DNA of 64,000 nt from RPQJ01 sp963793675. Its GTDB lineage: Bacteria > Pseudomonadota > Gammaproteobacteria > Steroidobacterales > Steroidobacteraceae. This document shows positions 50,630 to 61,609 of this stretch, in pieces. The position numbers and the translations under genes are program-made. The stretch spans positions 124,001 through 188,000 of the forward strand of contig CAWCBA010000005.1 in assembly GCA_963793675.1 (NCBI GenBank), written 5' to 3'. The notes below the pieces were generated by a model. That model was not told the DNA's origin, did no database searches, and saw only the letters and a program-made list of their open reading frames with translations. Position 1 is the first letter of the stretch. Each line of letters begins with the position of its first letter.

Positions 50630-51618
50630 ATGATCGACAAAGTCCGCATCGACCGCCGCTGGCTGCCCCTCAACGCCCTGCGGGCGTTCGAAGGTGTCGC
50701 GCGCTACGGCAGTTTCACCGGCGCCGCCAGTGCGCTGAACATCGCGCAGAGCGCACTCTCCCGGCACGTCATCTCGCTCGAGAACCTGATCGGCGTGAAG
50801 CTGTTCGAGCGTCGGCCCCATTCCCTGGTGCTGACCGCCGCTGGCGAACACCTGCTGCCGGTCGTGTCCCGTTCGTTCGACCGGCTCGAACATGCCATCG
50901 ACGAGATCCGCGACTCCCGGACGCCGCGGCTTGCGCACCCTGCGCGTGCAGATGCCGCCGAGCTTCGCCGCGCACATGATGGTGCCGTTGCTGCAGGACT
51001 TCCGTACGGATCACCCGGAGGTCGAAATCGATCTCGTCAGCCCGTACGGCATCGGGCCGCCGGCCGCTGACGTCGACATCGCGGTGCTGTACACGCGACC
51101 GACCGTCACGGAGCGAGTCAGCGACTTGCTCTGGCCCGTGCGTCTCGGCGTCGTCTGTCACCCGGACGTCGCCGCGAGGCACGCCGAGAAAGACCTCGAA
51201 GCGTTCGTCCGCGACAACGAACTCGTGCACATGCGTGTCGAGGGCCTGCCGCGCCGGCATTTCTGGTCGCAGTTCGTGCGGCAAGCCGGCCTCACCGGAC
51301 TCGACGTGGAGCGCGGCCTGGTGTTCGACACCGAGATCCTCACCGTGCAGTACGTGCTGAGCGGCTCTGGCATCGCGCTGGTCGACCTCGACCTGTTCCG
51401 CGATCACCTCACCGTGGGAAGGCTCGTGCAGCCCTTCGCAGACGACGTTGCACGACGGCTTTGGCTACTACCTCGTCACGGATCCGGAAGCGTTGAGCGA
51501 CACCGCCACGGCACTCTTCCGCTCCTGGCTCATCGAACAGTTCGGCCCGGAGAGCAAGTCTCCCGTCGCCGCCGTCGATCGCGCGGTCGCGAGCATCCCT
51601 GGAGTTCACCGAGCATGA
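50630..51618 (+). CDS. LysR-family transcriptional regulator, GcvA-like (two frame breaks)
   Basis: About 329 residues from the ATG at 50630. The N-terminal winged helix is PLNALRAFEGVARYGSFTGA and SALSRHVISLENLIGVKLFE, as in GcvA-type regulators of glycine and one-carbon genes. A break near 50925 leads to the effector domain (RTLRVQMPPSFAAHMMVPLL, VDIAVLYTRPTVTERVSDLL), and one near 51455 restores the end, FGYYLVTDPEALSDTATALF. Its stop overlaps the start of mttB copy 3 (ATGA), so it is cotranscribed with its likely target and may also control the divergent receptor C. Confidence 0.83.
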
Positions 51619-53179
51619 GCGAAATCGAATCGAGCAGCCCGCGCCGCGGCACGGGCCGCCGGCGTCCGGCCGCCGTCAACGCGCCCGCTCCGGCGCCCGA
51701 GCGTTCGCGCGCGTACCGCAAGCTCGTCAACCCGTACGAGAACCCTCGCATCTACTCGGACGACCAGGTGGCGGCGATTCACGTCGCCGCGCTCACGCTG
51801 CTCGAAAACCAGGGCATGAAGGTGCTGTCGCCAAGGGCCGCAAGCGCTACGCTCAGGCGGGCGCGACGTCGACGAGGCGACTCGCAGGTCGTGCGCATCG
51901 ACCGCGGCCTGGTCGCCAAGGCGCTGGCCACGACGCCGAGCGAGTTCACCTTCCACACGCTCGAACCCGGAGTTCAACGTGCAGATCGGCGGCCGGCACG
52001 TCTGCTTCGCGCCGACGTCGGGTCCGCCGAACATCATGGACATCCACAACGGACGGCGCGCCGGCACGTTCGAGGATTTCTGCAACCTGATCAAGCTCTG
52101 CCAGACCTTCGACGTGATCCACTCGCTCGGCGGCGCGGTCGAGCCGCAGGATAGTGCCGGTGCAGGACTGCGTCACTACGAAACGACGCGCTCGATGCTG
52201 CTGCTCTCGGACAAGACGCCGTTCATCTTCGCGCGCGGTTCGCGCAGATCGCCGACTGCTTCGAACTGATCCGCATCGCCCACCGGTCAGCGTCGGAGGA
52301 GTTCAAGCAGCGGCCGTACGTGTGGACGGTGATCAACACCAACTCGCCGCTGCAGCTCGACATCCCGATGGCCGAAGGCATCATCGACTTTGCCGAGGCG
52401 GGGCAGGTGCTGATCATCACGCCGTTCACGCTGGCCGGCGCCATGGCGCCGGTGACGATCACGGGCGCGCTGACGCTTGCGCACGCCGAGGCACTTGCGG
52501 GCATTACGCTCGCGCAGAGCGTGCGGCCGGGACGCCGATCCTCTACGGCAGCTTCACCTCGAACGTCGACATGAAGTCCGGTTCGCCGGCCTTCGGCACG
52601 CCCGAGTATGCCAAGGCCGCCTTCGGCGCCGGCCAGCTCGCGCGTTACATCAAGGTGCCGTGGCGCTCGTCGAATGCGACGGCCTCGAACACGCCCGACG
52701 CACAGGCTGCCTACGAAGCGCAGATGAGCCTCTGGGGCGCGCTCATGGGTGGCGCTAACTTCATGCTGCACGCTGCCGGTTGGGTCGAAGGCGGACTCTC
52801 GACGTCCTACGAGAAGTTCATCATGGACATCGAGATGCTGCAGATGTTCGCGGAGCTGTTCCAGCCCGTGGGCGCCGAAGCGTCCGACATGGCGCTCGAT
52901 GCGATCGCGGAAGTCGGCTATGGCGGCCACTTCTTCGCGTGCGCCCACACGATGGAGCGCTATCGCACTGCGTTTTACACGCCGCTCATCTCCGACTGGC
53001 GCAATTACGGCACCTGGGCCAACGACGGCGCCAAGACGGCGACCGAGCGCGCCAACGCCGTCTACCAGGAGACGCTGGCGCGCTACGTGGCGCCCGAACG
53101 CGATCCAGGCGTAGTCGAAGCATTGAACGCGTTCGTCGATCGGCGCACGGCTGAAGGCGGCGCGCCGCCGATCACCTGA
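51615..53179 (+). CDS. mttB: Non-pyrrolysine MttB-family methyltransferase, copy 3 (about five frame breaks)
   Basis: About 520 residues. A basic N-terminus (SSPRRGTGRRRPAAVNAPAP) precedes the family core: AALTLLENQGMKVLSPRAAS, CFAPTSGPPNIMDIHNGRRA, ITPFTLAGAMAPVTITGAL, GSFTSNVDMKSGSPAFGTPE and GGHFFACAHTMERYRTAFYT. Breaks near 51860, 51970, 52155, 52240 and 52535 are single-base and leave the protein continuous. It resembles copy 1 more than copy 2 (TSNVDM, TMERY). No in-frame amber codon at a conserved position. It is coupled to the LysR gene and followed by a FAD/GcvT demethylase, repeating the MttB-FAD/GcvT pairing of 7735-11767. Confidence 0.83.
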
Positions 53180-53204
53180 CGCGGCCAGCGCGAAAATCGC
53201 GGCG

Positions 53205-53221
53205 TCGGAATCAGATTCCGA
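53205..53221. promoter_or_regulatory. Perfect 17-bp palindrome before the FAD/GcvT gene
   Basis: TCGGAATC-A-GATTCCGA, perfect 8-bp arms around one base, 37 bp before the ATG at 53259 and 25 bp after the mttB stop. It could be an operator or a short intercistronic hairpin. No T-run follows. Confidence 0.5.
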
Positions 53222-53258
53222 AGCAAAGACCGGAACAGATCATTCAGCGGAGTTTGGC

Positions 53259-55671
53259 ATGCGGAACCATGTGCAGGTGGCGGTGATCGGTGGCGGCGTC
53301 GTGGGCGCGAGCGTCCTCTATCACCTCACCAAAGCGGGCTGGAAGGATGTGCTGCTGATCGAGCGCGCGGAGCTCACCTCGGGCTCGACCTGGCACGCCG
53401 CCGGCGGCATGCACACGGTCAACGGCGACCCCAACGTCGCCAAGCTGCAGCAGTACACGATCAAGCTGTACGAGGAGATCGAGCGGGTCTCCGGCGTCTC
53501 GTGCGGGGTGCACATCACCGGCGGCCTCATGCTGGCCGGTACGGCCGAGCGCGTGGACTGGTTGCGCATGGCGCAGGCCCGCGGACGCTACCTCGGCATG
53601 GACCTGCAGCTGATCACGCCGGCCGAAGCCAAGAAACTGTACCCGATGCTCGAGGAGAAACATTTCCTCGGCGCGATCTACGACCCGATCGAAGGCCACG
53701 TCGATCCATACGGCGTGACACATGCGTACGCGAAGTCAGCGCAGATCGCCGGCGCCGAGGTCGTGCGCCAGAATCGCGTGGTCGACACGAGGCAGCGGTC
53801 CGACGGCACCTGGGATGTCGTCACGGAGAAGGGCACGGTGCATGCGGAGCACGTCGTCAACGCGGGCGGCCTGTGGGCGCGCGAGGTCGGGCGCTTCGTC
53901 GGGCTGGAGTTGCCGATCCTGGCGATGGAGCACCAGTACTTCATCACCGAAGACTTGCCGGAACTGAAGGGCCAGCAGGAACTGATGCACGTCATCGACT
54001 TCGAGGCCGAGATCTACATGCGCCAGGAGCGCGGCGGCATGCTGCTCGGCACGTACGAGCGCGCGGGCGTGCCGTGGTCGCCGAAGACGACGCCCTGGGA
54101 CTTTGGCCAGGACCTGCTGCCGAACGACCTCGAGCGCATCGCGCCAAGCATCAGCGTGGCGTTCGAGCATTTCCCGCGCCTCGAGAGCGCCGGCATCAAG
54201 AAGGTCGTCAACGGCCCGTTCACGTTCGCGCCCGACGGCAATCCGCTCATCGGCCCGGTCAAGGGCCTGAAGAACTACTGGGTGGCCTGTGGTGTCATGG
54301 CGGGCCTCAGCCAGGGCGGCGGCGTGGGCCTGTCGCTCGCGAACTGGATGGTCGAAGGCGATCCGGGCGCCGACATCTGGGCGATGGACGTCGCGCGCTA
54401 CGGCGACTGGGCCAACCGTCCGTACACGAACGCGAAGGTGCGCGAGAACTACTCGCGCCGTTTCCGCATCCGCTTCCCGAACGAGGAACTCGAGGCCGCC
54501 CGCCCGCTGCGCACCACGCCGATCTACGAAAAGCTGCAGGCCGAGAACGCCGTGTTCGGCGACTACTGCACGCTCGAGCATCCGTTGTGGTTTGCGCCGA
54601 AGGGCGAGCCGGCGAAGGAAGACGCGACTTTCCGTCGCTCGAATGCGCATCCGTACGTGGCCGAGGAATGCCGCGCGGTGCGCGAGGCCTGTGGCCTGAT
54701 CGAGATTTCCAACTACGGCAAGTTCGAGATCACGGGTCCGGGCGCCGCGGACTGGCTGTCGACGATCATGGCGTGCAAGGTGCCGGCCGTGGGCCGCATC
54801 GCGCTGTCGCCCATGCTCAACGACCGTGGCCGGCTGATCGGCGACTTCACGCTGTGCCGCGTCGCGGACGAGCGCTTCTTCGTCGTCGGCACGTACGCGG
54901 CCGAAGTGTTCTACCTGCGCTGGTTCGAACAGCACCTGCCGCCGACCGGCGTTCCACGTGCGGCCCTGCGCGATGGAATACCTCGGTCTTTCGGTGGCCG
55001 GGCCCGAATCGCGCGCGGTGCTGCAGAAGCTCGTCGATCACGACCTGTCGACCGCTGCGTTCCCGTTCATGTCGTTCGCGCAGATGGACGTGGGCATGGT
55101 GCCGGCGCTGGTCGGCCGCGTGTCGTTCACGGGCGAGATGGGTTACGAGATGTGGGTGACGTCGGAGTACCTGCGCACGCTGTACGACCTGCTGCACGAG
55201 GCTGGCAAGGGTCATGGCCTGCGCAACTTCGGCGGCAGGGCACTCAACTCGCTGCGGCTCGAGAAGAGCTTCGGCAACTGGGCGCGTGAATTCCGTCCGA
55301 TCTACGGTCCGTACGAGGCGGGCCTGGGTCGCTTCGTGCATCTCGACAAACCGGACTTCATCGGCAAGGCCGCGGCGGCCGCCGAGAAGGCGAGTGGTGG
55401 CGTGCGCAAGCTCATCACGCTGGCCGTCGATGCGAAGGATGCAGACGCGATCGGCGACGAGCCGATCTGGCACGGCGACAAGGTCGTGGGCTGGGTGACC
55501 TCGGGTGGCTATGGCCACACGGTGGGCAAGTCGATCGCGCTCGGTTACGTCGACAAGGCAGTGGCGGGCGAGACGGGCGGGTTTGCCGTCGAGTTGATGG
55601 GGGAGCGTCGGGCTGCGGTTCGCAGCACGGGTGCGCTGTTCGACCCGCAGGGTTTGCGGATGCGTACCTGA
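53259..55671 (+). CDS. FAD-dependent demethylase with GcvT folate domain, copy 2 (one frame break)
   Basis: About 804 residues. FAD motif VAVIGGGVVGASVLYHLTKA, covalent-FAD candidate H46 in GSTWHAAGG, then KVVNGPFTFAPDGNPLIGPV, the linker AKVRENYSRRFRIRFPNEEL and the GcvT domain. A frame break near 54945 separates the FAD-plus-early-GcvT part from the C-terminal GcvT barrel (LVGRVSFTGEMGYEMWVTSE). It is the closest paralogue of the gene at 7735. It probably removes a methyl group from dimethylglycine, sarcosine or a related secondary or tertiary amine and hands it to THF. Confidence 0.85.
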
Positions 55672-55712
55672 GGCGCATGATGCGCGGGTCATTGATTACC
55701 GAACCTATTGAA

Positions 55713-56655
55713 ATGACCAGCAGCGCGCTGCGACTCCTCGCTGTGGCCCCATGGTCATGGCCGCCGTGCTCGCTGCCTGGTCCGGTCCCGTCGTGGCCGC
55801 GCCGTCGCTGCAGATCGACCTCGACGCTTTCGATGCCTCGCGCAGACATGTCGCGCTGCCGGACGGCATTTCGCTCACCTATGTCGATGTCGGGCCGCGC
55901 GACGCGCCCGTCGTACTGTTGATCCACGGCTACACCAGCAATGGCCGTGGTTGGGTGCCGTTGCTGCCCTATCTCGATCCGTCACGCCGTTACCTGATAC
56001 CGGACCTGCGGGGCCATGGTCAGTCAAGCAAGCCGGATTGCTGCTACGACCGCACCACGTTCGCCTACGACCTGCGGTTGCTGCTCGACAACCTGCACGT
56101 CGAACGCGCCGACGTGGTTGGCACTTCGTTCGGCAGCCTGGTCGCCCAGGCTTTCGCCGAGAACTGGCCCGAGCGCACCCGTCGACTCGTGTTGCAGTCC
56201 TCGACCGGCGGACCGCTGCCCGCATGCGCGTCAGAACCGGCCGGCGAGGCGACCTTCGACTTCCGCAACGCGATTCTGGCTCTGCGCGATCCAATCGACC
56301 CGGAATCGCAGTTCATGATCGCATGGTACGCGCTCGACGGTTCCGGTGGACGCTGAGTTCCTGCGCCGGCAGCGACGTGACGCTGCGGCAATCCCGGTCC
56401 GCGTCTGGCTCGCGATCCTGGACCAGGGCCTGAACCTGCGCGACCTGCACGCCGACCTGCAGCGGATTCGTGCGCCGACGCTGCTGATCTGGGGTGGCAA
56501 GGACAATCTGTTCGGTGCGCGGGACCGTTGCTCGTTGCGCTCGGGCTTGCCCCAGGCCGAGGTCCGGCTGTTCGATGACTCTCGGCCATAACGCCTACTG
56601 GGAGGATCCGCGGGCCGTCGCGTCCGCGATCAATCCGTTCCTCGCCGCGAAGTGA
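55713..56655 (+). CDS. Exported alpha/beta hydrolase (three frame breaks)
   Basis: About 313 residues from the ATG at 55713. A signal peptide (MTSSALRLLAVA… AAWSGPVVAAPS) needs a frame correction near 55750. The oxyanion strand is VVLLIHGYTSNGRGW, and the nucleophile elbow is GTSFGS (Gly-x-Ser-x-Gly). The acid lies near LLIWGGKDNLFGARD, and the catalytic His in GHNAYWEDP is read after a break near 56580 (another break lies near 56340). It may cleave an ester of a quaternary amine or an unrelated ester. It converges on the next gene, and the two 3' ends overlap by about 61 bp. Confidence 0.75.
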
Positions 56656-57699
56656 TTCGCGGACCGCGCTGGTGCCGCTACCGCGGCCGCGAGGGCGTCG
56701 GGTGACCCTGGGCCGCGCCGAGGCTGCCGCTCGGCCGTCGGCGGGCGCCCGAAGTGCCCGCGATAGCACTTCGAAAAGTGCGGAGGCGACTTGAACCCGC
56801 ACGCGGTGCTGATCGCCATGATGGGCATCGACGTCTGCAACAGCAGCTCGCGCGCGCGCTTCAACCGCAGTTCCAGGTAGTAGCGCTTGGGCACGCAGTT
56901 CACGTGTCGCTGGAACAAGCGCTCGATCTGCCGCCGCGACAGCCCCGACTGCCGGGCGATCTGTTCGAGCGGCAGCGGGTTCTCGATGTTGGCTTCCATC
57001 ATCGATGCGACGGCAATCACGCTGCGATGCACGTTGCCGACCTGCGCGCGCAACGGAACGTACTGCCGGTCGTCCGCATCGCGAATGCGCTCGACGATGA
57101 ACTGCTCGGACACGCGCTGCGACACCTGCGGGCCAAGCTTTTCGTCGATCAGCTTCAGCATCAGTTCGAGCGGCGCGACGCCGCCCGAGCAGGTGTAGCG
57201 ATTGCGATCGATCGTGAACAGGTGGTCCGAGATCAGTACGCGCGGGAATTGCTCGCGCAGCGCCGATAGATTCTCCCAGTGTATCGTTGCGTGGTACCCA
57301 TCCAGCAGCCCTGCCTGCGCGAGTGCGTATCCACCAGTGCAAAGGCCGCCCGAGCGGCAGGCGCTTGGCGGCGAGCCTGCGCAGCGCGGTGACGAGGGCA
57401 GGCGAGACAGCGTCGCGCACGTTGGTGCCGCCGCACACGAACACCAGGTCGACGTTGAGCGCGTCGGCCAGGCGCGTCGTCGGCGTCATCATCAGGCCAT
57501 TGCTGGCCGCGACGGGTGCGCCGTCGAGCGAGACGACCAGCCATTCGTATGCGTCCTGGCCCGACACACGATTGGCCATGCGCAGCGGTTCGATCGCGTT
57601 GGTCAGCGCGATCATGGAATAGTCGGGCAGCGTCAGGAACGCGTAACGAGTCTTGGGCGTCGCGGAGTGGCGGTTCGCGTCGATCGCGGACAATCTCAC
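56595..57699 (-). CDS. GlxA-type transcriptional regulator 2 (one frame break)
   Basis: About 368 residues from a GTG at 57699 with a GGGGGGAG ribosome site. The DJ-1/PfpI domain starts TRYAFLTLPDYSMIALTNAI, shifts frame near 57340, and continues through ISDHLFTIDRNRYTCSGGVA. The AraC domain has LSRRQIERLFQRHVN and IMAISTACGFKSPPHFSKCY. The C-terminal extension is basic and low-complexity. It resembles GbdR/CdhR/SouR regulators of betaine, carnitine and sarcosine genes and diverges from the demethylase/sox operon at 57888, its likely target. Confidence 0.85.
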
Positions 57700-57887
57700 T
57701 GGAACGTCTCCCCCCGGCCGGACCGGGCCGGTAGGAACGAGTATACGACCGGCTGACGCATTTAAATAAGCCTTTGTCGCAAACGGAGTGCTCGCCGTCG
57801 GTCCCGTTGCTAAACTGCAGCGATAGATCGTGCAACCGCGGGGAACTGGCCCGTGCGGACATGCGCCGTCTCGGAAGGGGAACCCGG
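57700..57887. promoter_or_regulatory. Divergent promoter between regulator 2 and the second sox operon
   Basis: 188 bp. It contains TGTCGC at 57775-57780 and the weaker repeat CGTCGG at 57796-57801, 21 bp apart, a possible AraC-type direct repeat. An AT-rich ATTTAAAT lies near 57760 and TAAACT near 57811. A GGAAGGGGAA ribosome site precedes the ATG at 57888. Confidence 0.4.
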
Positions 57888-60347
57888 ATGAAATCGCATG
57901 CGCGCGTAGTGGTCATCGGCGGCGGCGTGGTGGGCGTGAGCACGCTCTATCACCTCACCAAGAAGGGGTGGTCCGACGTCGTCCTGCTCGAGCGCACCGA
58001 GCTGACGGCGGGATCGACGTGGCACGCCGCAGGCCTGCTGCCCCTCTTCAACATGAGCTACACCGTCGGCCAGCTGCACAAGTATTCGGTCGACCTTTAC
58101 AAGCGCCTGCCGGCCGAGACCGGCCAGGACGTCAGTTTCCACGTCACCGGCAACCTGCGTCTCGCCACCTGCCGTGACCGCATGGACGAATACAGGAAGT
58201 ACTGCGGGACCGCCAACACGATCGGCGTGCCGTTCCAGCTGATCTCGCCCGCCGAAGTCAAGGCGCTGTGGCCGCTGGTCAATCTCGGCGGCGATGCCGA
58301 GACGCCCGCGATCGTCGGCGCCCTCTATCACCCGGACGACGGCCACATCGCGCCGGCCGACCTGACGATGGCGTTGCGCAGGGCGGCTCGCACTGCCGGC
58401 GCCGAGATCTACGAACAGACGGAAGTCACGGCCGCTGCACAAACGGCGAGCGGTGAGTGGAAGTTGACGACGAACAAAGGCGAGATCACCGCCGAGCACG
58501 TCGTCATGGCGACGGGCAACTACGCGCGGCAGACCGGGCGCATGTTCGGGCTCAACCTGCCGGCGATCCCGGTCGAGCACCAGTACATCGTGTACGACGA
58601 GTCGGCGGAGCTGAAGGCGTACCGCCAGGCCGGTGGCCGCGAACTCGCGGTGCTGCGCGAGTCCGACAAGTCGTATTACCTGCGCGAAGAGCGCATGGGC
58701 TGGATCCTCGGCCCCTACGAGGCCGGCGCGCCGGCGCGCTTCGCCGACGGCGTGCCCGACTGGTACGGCAAGGACCTGTTCCCGGGCGAACTCGACCGCC
58801 TGCTGCCACACGTCGAGGCGGCGCAGCGCCGTGTCCCGGCGCTCGAGCAATGCGGCATCAAGGACATCGTCAACGGCCCCATTTCGTACACGCCGGACGG
58901 TTCGCCGATGATCGGCCCGGCCTGGGGCAGGAACAACCTGTGGGTCAATGAAGGCCACAGCTTCGGCATCACGGCTGCCGGCGGCGCGGGCTGGCAACTC
59001 GCTGAATGGATCGTCGAAGGCGAACCGGGCATCGAAATGCTCGCGGTCGACCCGCGTCGCTTCGGTCCGTACACCAGCAAGCGTTTCGTGGTCGCGAAAA
59101 ACGAGGAAACCTACCGCAGCGTCTTCACGATCCATTACCCGGACGAAGAGCGTCCGGACGCCCGTCCGGTGAAGACCAGCCCGGTCTACGACAAGCTCAA
59201 GCGCATGGGCGCGGTGTTCGGCCAGCGTTACGGCTGGGAACGTGCCAACTGGTTTGCGCCGGAGGGCGTCGAGCCGAAGGACGAATGGAGCTTCCGCCGC
59301 AGCAATTATTTCGAGCACGTCGGCAACGAATGCCGCCGGCTGCGCGAGCAGGTCGGCGTGATCGACCTCACGCCGTTCACCAAGTTCGAAGTGACGGGTG
59401 CGGGCGCCGAGGCCTGGCTCGATGGCCTGGTCGCGAACAAGGTGCCGACCAAGGTCGGCCGCATCGCCCTCTGCCACGCACTCACGAAGCGCGGTGGCAT
59501 CCGCACTGAGTTCACGATCACCAAGCTCGCGGACCATCACTACTACGTCGTCAGCGCCGGCGCAGCTGAACGCTACGACTCGGATTTCCTGCAGAAGCGG
59601 CTGCCGACCGACGGCTCGGTCACGCTGCGCAACATCACCGGCTCGCGCGGTGTATTCGTGCTGGCAGGCCCGCGTGCCCGCGACGTCATGTCGAAGCTCA
59701 CCGACGTGCCGCTCGACAACGCCTCGTTCCCCTGGCTCACGGGGCAGGTCATCGAAGCCGGCCTCGCCACCGACGTCTACGCACTGCGCGTGAACTTCGT
59801 CGGCGCGCTCGGCTGGGAGCTGCATTTCCCGATCGAGTACGCGCACGGGCTGTTCGACGCGATCTTCGAGGCGGGCGCACGCTACGGCATCGGCATGGCC
59901 GGCATGCGCGCGATGGAGTCGCTGCGCATGGAGAAGTCGTACCGCATGTGGGGCAGCGACCTGACGCGCGACAACACGCCGCTCGAGGGCGGTCTCGCCC
60001 GATTCGTGCGCATGGAGAAAGGCCCCTTCACGGGTCGCGAGGCGCTCGAGCGGCAGCAGAAGGACGGCGTGCCGCTCAGCTTCGTCACGCTCGAGGTGCA
60101 CGGGGTCACGGACGCGGATCCGCTCGGCAACGAACCGATCTTCGCGCCCGACGGCAGGCTGGTCGGTCGGGCCACCTCGGGCTACTACGGTCATTGCCTG
60201 CGCAAGAGCCTTGCCATCGGCTACGTGAAACCGGAGTACGCTGCCGTCGGCAGCGAACTGCTGGTCGAAGTGCTCGGTGAGCGCAAGCGCGCGACCGTGC
60301 TCGTCGATTCGCCCTACGATCCGCAGAACCTGGAGTTGAGGGCCTGA
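57888..60347 (+). CDS. FAD-dependent demethylase with GcvT folate domain, copy 3 (dimethylglycine dehydrogenase-like)
   Basis: Intact, 819 residues from the ATG at 57888. FAD motif VVVIGGGVVGVSTLYHLTKK, with H46 in AGSTWHAAGLLPLFN as the probable covalent FAD ligand. The C-terminal half is FAO_M linker plus GcvT (RMEKSYRMWGSDLTRDNTPL, GRATSGYYGHCLRKSLAIGY). The segment after the FAD histidine (GLLPLFNMSYTVGQLHKYS) matches dimethylglycine dehydrogenases better than the other two copies do, so dimethylglycine is a reasonable substrate. Its TGA overlaps the soxB ATG by one base, so product sarcosine can pass directly to the coexpressed oxidase. Confidence 0.88.
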   Translation: MKSHARVVVIGGGVVGVSTLYHLTKKGWSDVVLLERTELTAGSTWHAAGLLPLFNMSYTVGQLHKYSVDLYKRLPAETGQDVSFHVTGNLRLATCRDRMDEYRKYCGTANTIGVPFQLISPAEVKALWPLVNLGGDAETPAIVGALYHPDDGHIAPADLTMALRRAARTAGAEIYEQTEVTAAAQTASGEWKLTTNKGEITAEHVVMATGNYARQTGRMFGLNLPAIPVEHQYIVYDESAELKAYRQAGGRELAVLRESDKSYYLREERMGWILGPYEAGAPARFADGVPDWYGKDLFPGELDRLLPHVEAAQRRVPALEQCGIKDIVNGPISYTPDGSPMIGPAWGRNNLWVNEGHSFGITAAGGAGWQLAEWIVEGEPGIEMLAVDPRRFGPYTSKRFVVAKNEETYRSVFTIHYPDEERPDARPVKTSPVYDKLKRMGAVFGQRYGWERANWFAPEGVEPKDEWSFRRSNYFEHVGNECRRLREQVGVIDLTPFTKFEVTGAGAEAWLDGLVANKVPTKVGRIALCHALTKRGGIRTEFTITKLADHHYYVVSAGAAERYDSDFLQKRLPTDGSVTLRNITGSRGVFVLAGPRARDVMSKLTDVPLDNASFPWLTGQVIEAGLATDVYALRVNFVGALGWELHFPIEYAHGLFDAIFEAGARYGIGMAGMRAMESLRMEKSYRMWGSDLTRDNTPLEGGLARFVRMEKGPFTGREALERQQKDGVPLSFVTLEVHGVTDADPLGNEPIFAPDGRLVGRATSGYYGHCLRKSLAIGYVKPEYAAVGSELLVEVLGERKRATVLVDSPYDPQNLELRA

Positions 60348-61600
60348 TGCAGAAGTATTCCGCCTGGGCCCTGCTCAGGGAAGCCTTCGGCGGCCAGCAG
60401 GGTTGGCAGTCGCAGTGGCGGCGCGCGGCCCCGCAGCCGGAGTACGACGCAATCATCATCGGCGGGGGCGGGCACGGCCTTGCAGCGGCGTACTATCTCG
60501 CCGCCGAGCACGGCATCACCCGCACGGCCGTACTCGAGAAGAGCTGGATCGGCGGCGGCAGCACCGGCCGCAACACCACCATCGTCCGCTCCAATTACCT
60601 CTTCGACGAGAGCGCGCGGCTCTACAACCACGCCCTGGACCTCTGGCAGGACATGTCACAGGTCCTCAACTACAACGTGATGTACTCGCCGCGCGGCGTC
60701 ATGATGCTCGCGCACGGCGTGCACGACGTGCAGGTGCTCAAGCGTCACGTGCACTCGAATCGCTGTAACGGCGTAGTCAACGAATGGCTGAGCCCGGAAG
60801 AGGCGAAGGCGTTCTGCCCGCCGCTCAACATCGAGCCGAACATCCGCTACCCGGTGCTCGGCGCCGCGCTGCAGCGCCGCGGCGGCACGGCCCGTCACGA
60901 CGCCGTGGCCTGGGGCTACGCTCGCGCAGCCGATGCGCTCGGCGTCGATATCATCGAGAACTGCGAGGTCACTGGAATCCGCCGCGACGCCAGCGGTGCG
61001 GTCGAGGCCGTCGAGACCTCACGCGGCCTCATCAGGAGCCGCAGGCTCGGCGTGTCGGCAGCCGGCTTCAGCAGCGTCGTGATCGGCCTCGCCGGCGTGA
61101 AACTGCCGATCGAGAGCTTTCCGCTGCAGGCGCTCGTGTCCGAGCCGGTCAAGCCGGTGATGCCGTGCGTCGTCATGTCGAACTCGATCCACGCCTACAT
61201 CAGCCAGTCCGACAAGGGCGAACTCGTGATCGGCGCCGGCACCGACGCCTACACCAGCTACACGCAGCGCGGCGCGCTGCACGTCAATTCGCACACGCTC
61301 GCTGCGATCTGCGAACTGTTCCCGGCGCTGCGGCGCATGCGCATGCTGCGCAACTGGGCCGGCACCGTCGACGTGACTCCCGACCGCTCGCCGATCATCG
61401 GCAAGACGCCGGTGCCGGGCCTCTACGTGAACTGCGGCTGGGGCACCGGCGGCTTCAAGGCCACGCCCGGTGCCGGGCACCTGCTCGCGTGGACCATGGC
61501 GCACGACGAGCCGCATCCCATCGTCGCGCCGTTCAACATCGAACGCTTCCGCGATGGCCGGCTGATCGACGAGGCCGCTGCGGCGGCCGTGGCGCACTGA
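60347..61600 (+). CDS. soxB: Sarcosine oxidase beta subunit, second cluster
   Basis: Intact, 417 residues. FAD motif IIIGGGGHGLAAAYYLA, RRGGTARHDAVAWGYARAAD with H184 as candidate FMN ligand, and GWGTGGFKATPGAGHLLAW at the C-terminus. Same length and spacing as the soxB at 6466, but clearly diverged, so the two clusters are old paralogues or separate acquisitions rather than a recent duplication. It is coupled to the preceding demethylase. Confidence 0.92.
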   Translation: MQKYSAWALLREAFGGQQGWQSQWRRAAPQPEYDAIIIGGGGHGLAAAYYLAAEHGITRTAVLEKSWIGGGSTGRNTTIVRSNYLFDESARLYNHALDLWQDMSQVLNYNVMYSPRGVMMLAHGVHDVQVLKRHVHSNRCNGVVNEWLSPEEAKAFCPPLNIEPNIRYPVLGAALQRRGGTARHDAVAWGYARAADALGVDIIENCEVTGIRRDASGAVEAVETSRGLIRSRRLGVSAAGFSSVVIGLAGVKLPIESFPLQALVSEPVKPVMPCVVMSNSIHAYISQSDKGELVIGAGTDAYTSYTQRGALHVNSHTLAAICELFPALRRMRMLRNWAGTVDVTPDRSPIIGKTPVPGLYVNCGWGTGGFKATPGAGHLLAWTMAHDEPHPIVAPFNIERFRDGRLIDEAAAAAVAH

Positions 61601-61609
61601 GGCCCGACG

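Noticed and set aside
57810..60194. Very long antisense open frame opposite the intact FAD/GcvT gene
   Set aside because: It mirrors the coding strand, has biased low-complexity composition rich in Arg, Asp, Val and His, and shows no known motif. It is a GC-rich shadow.
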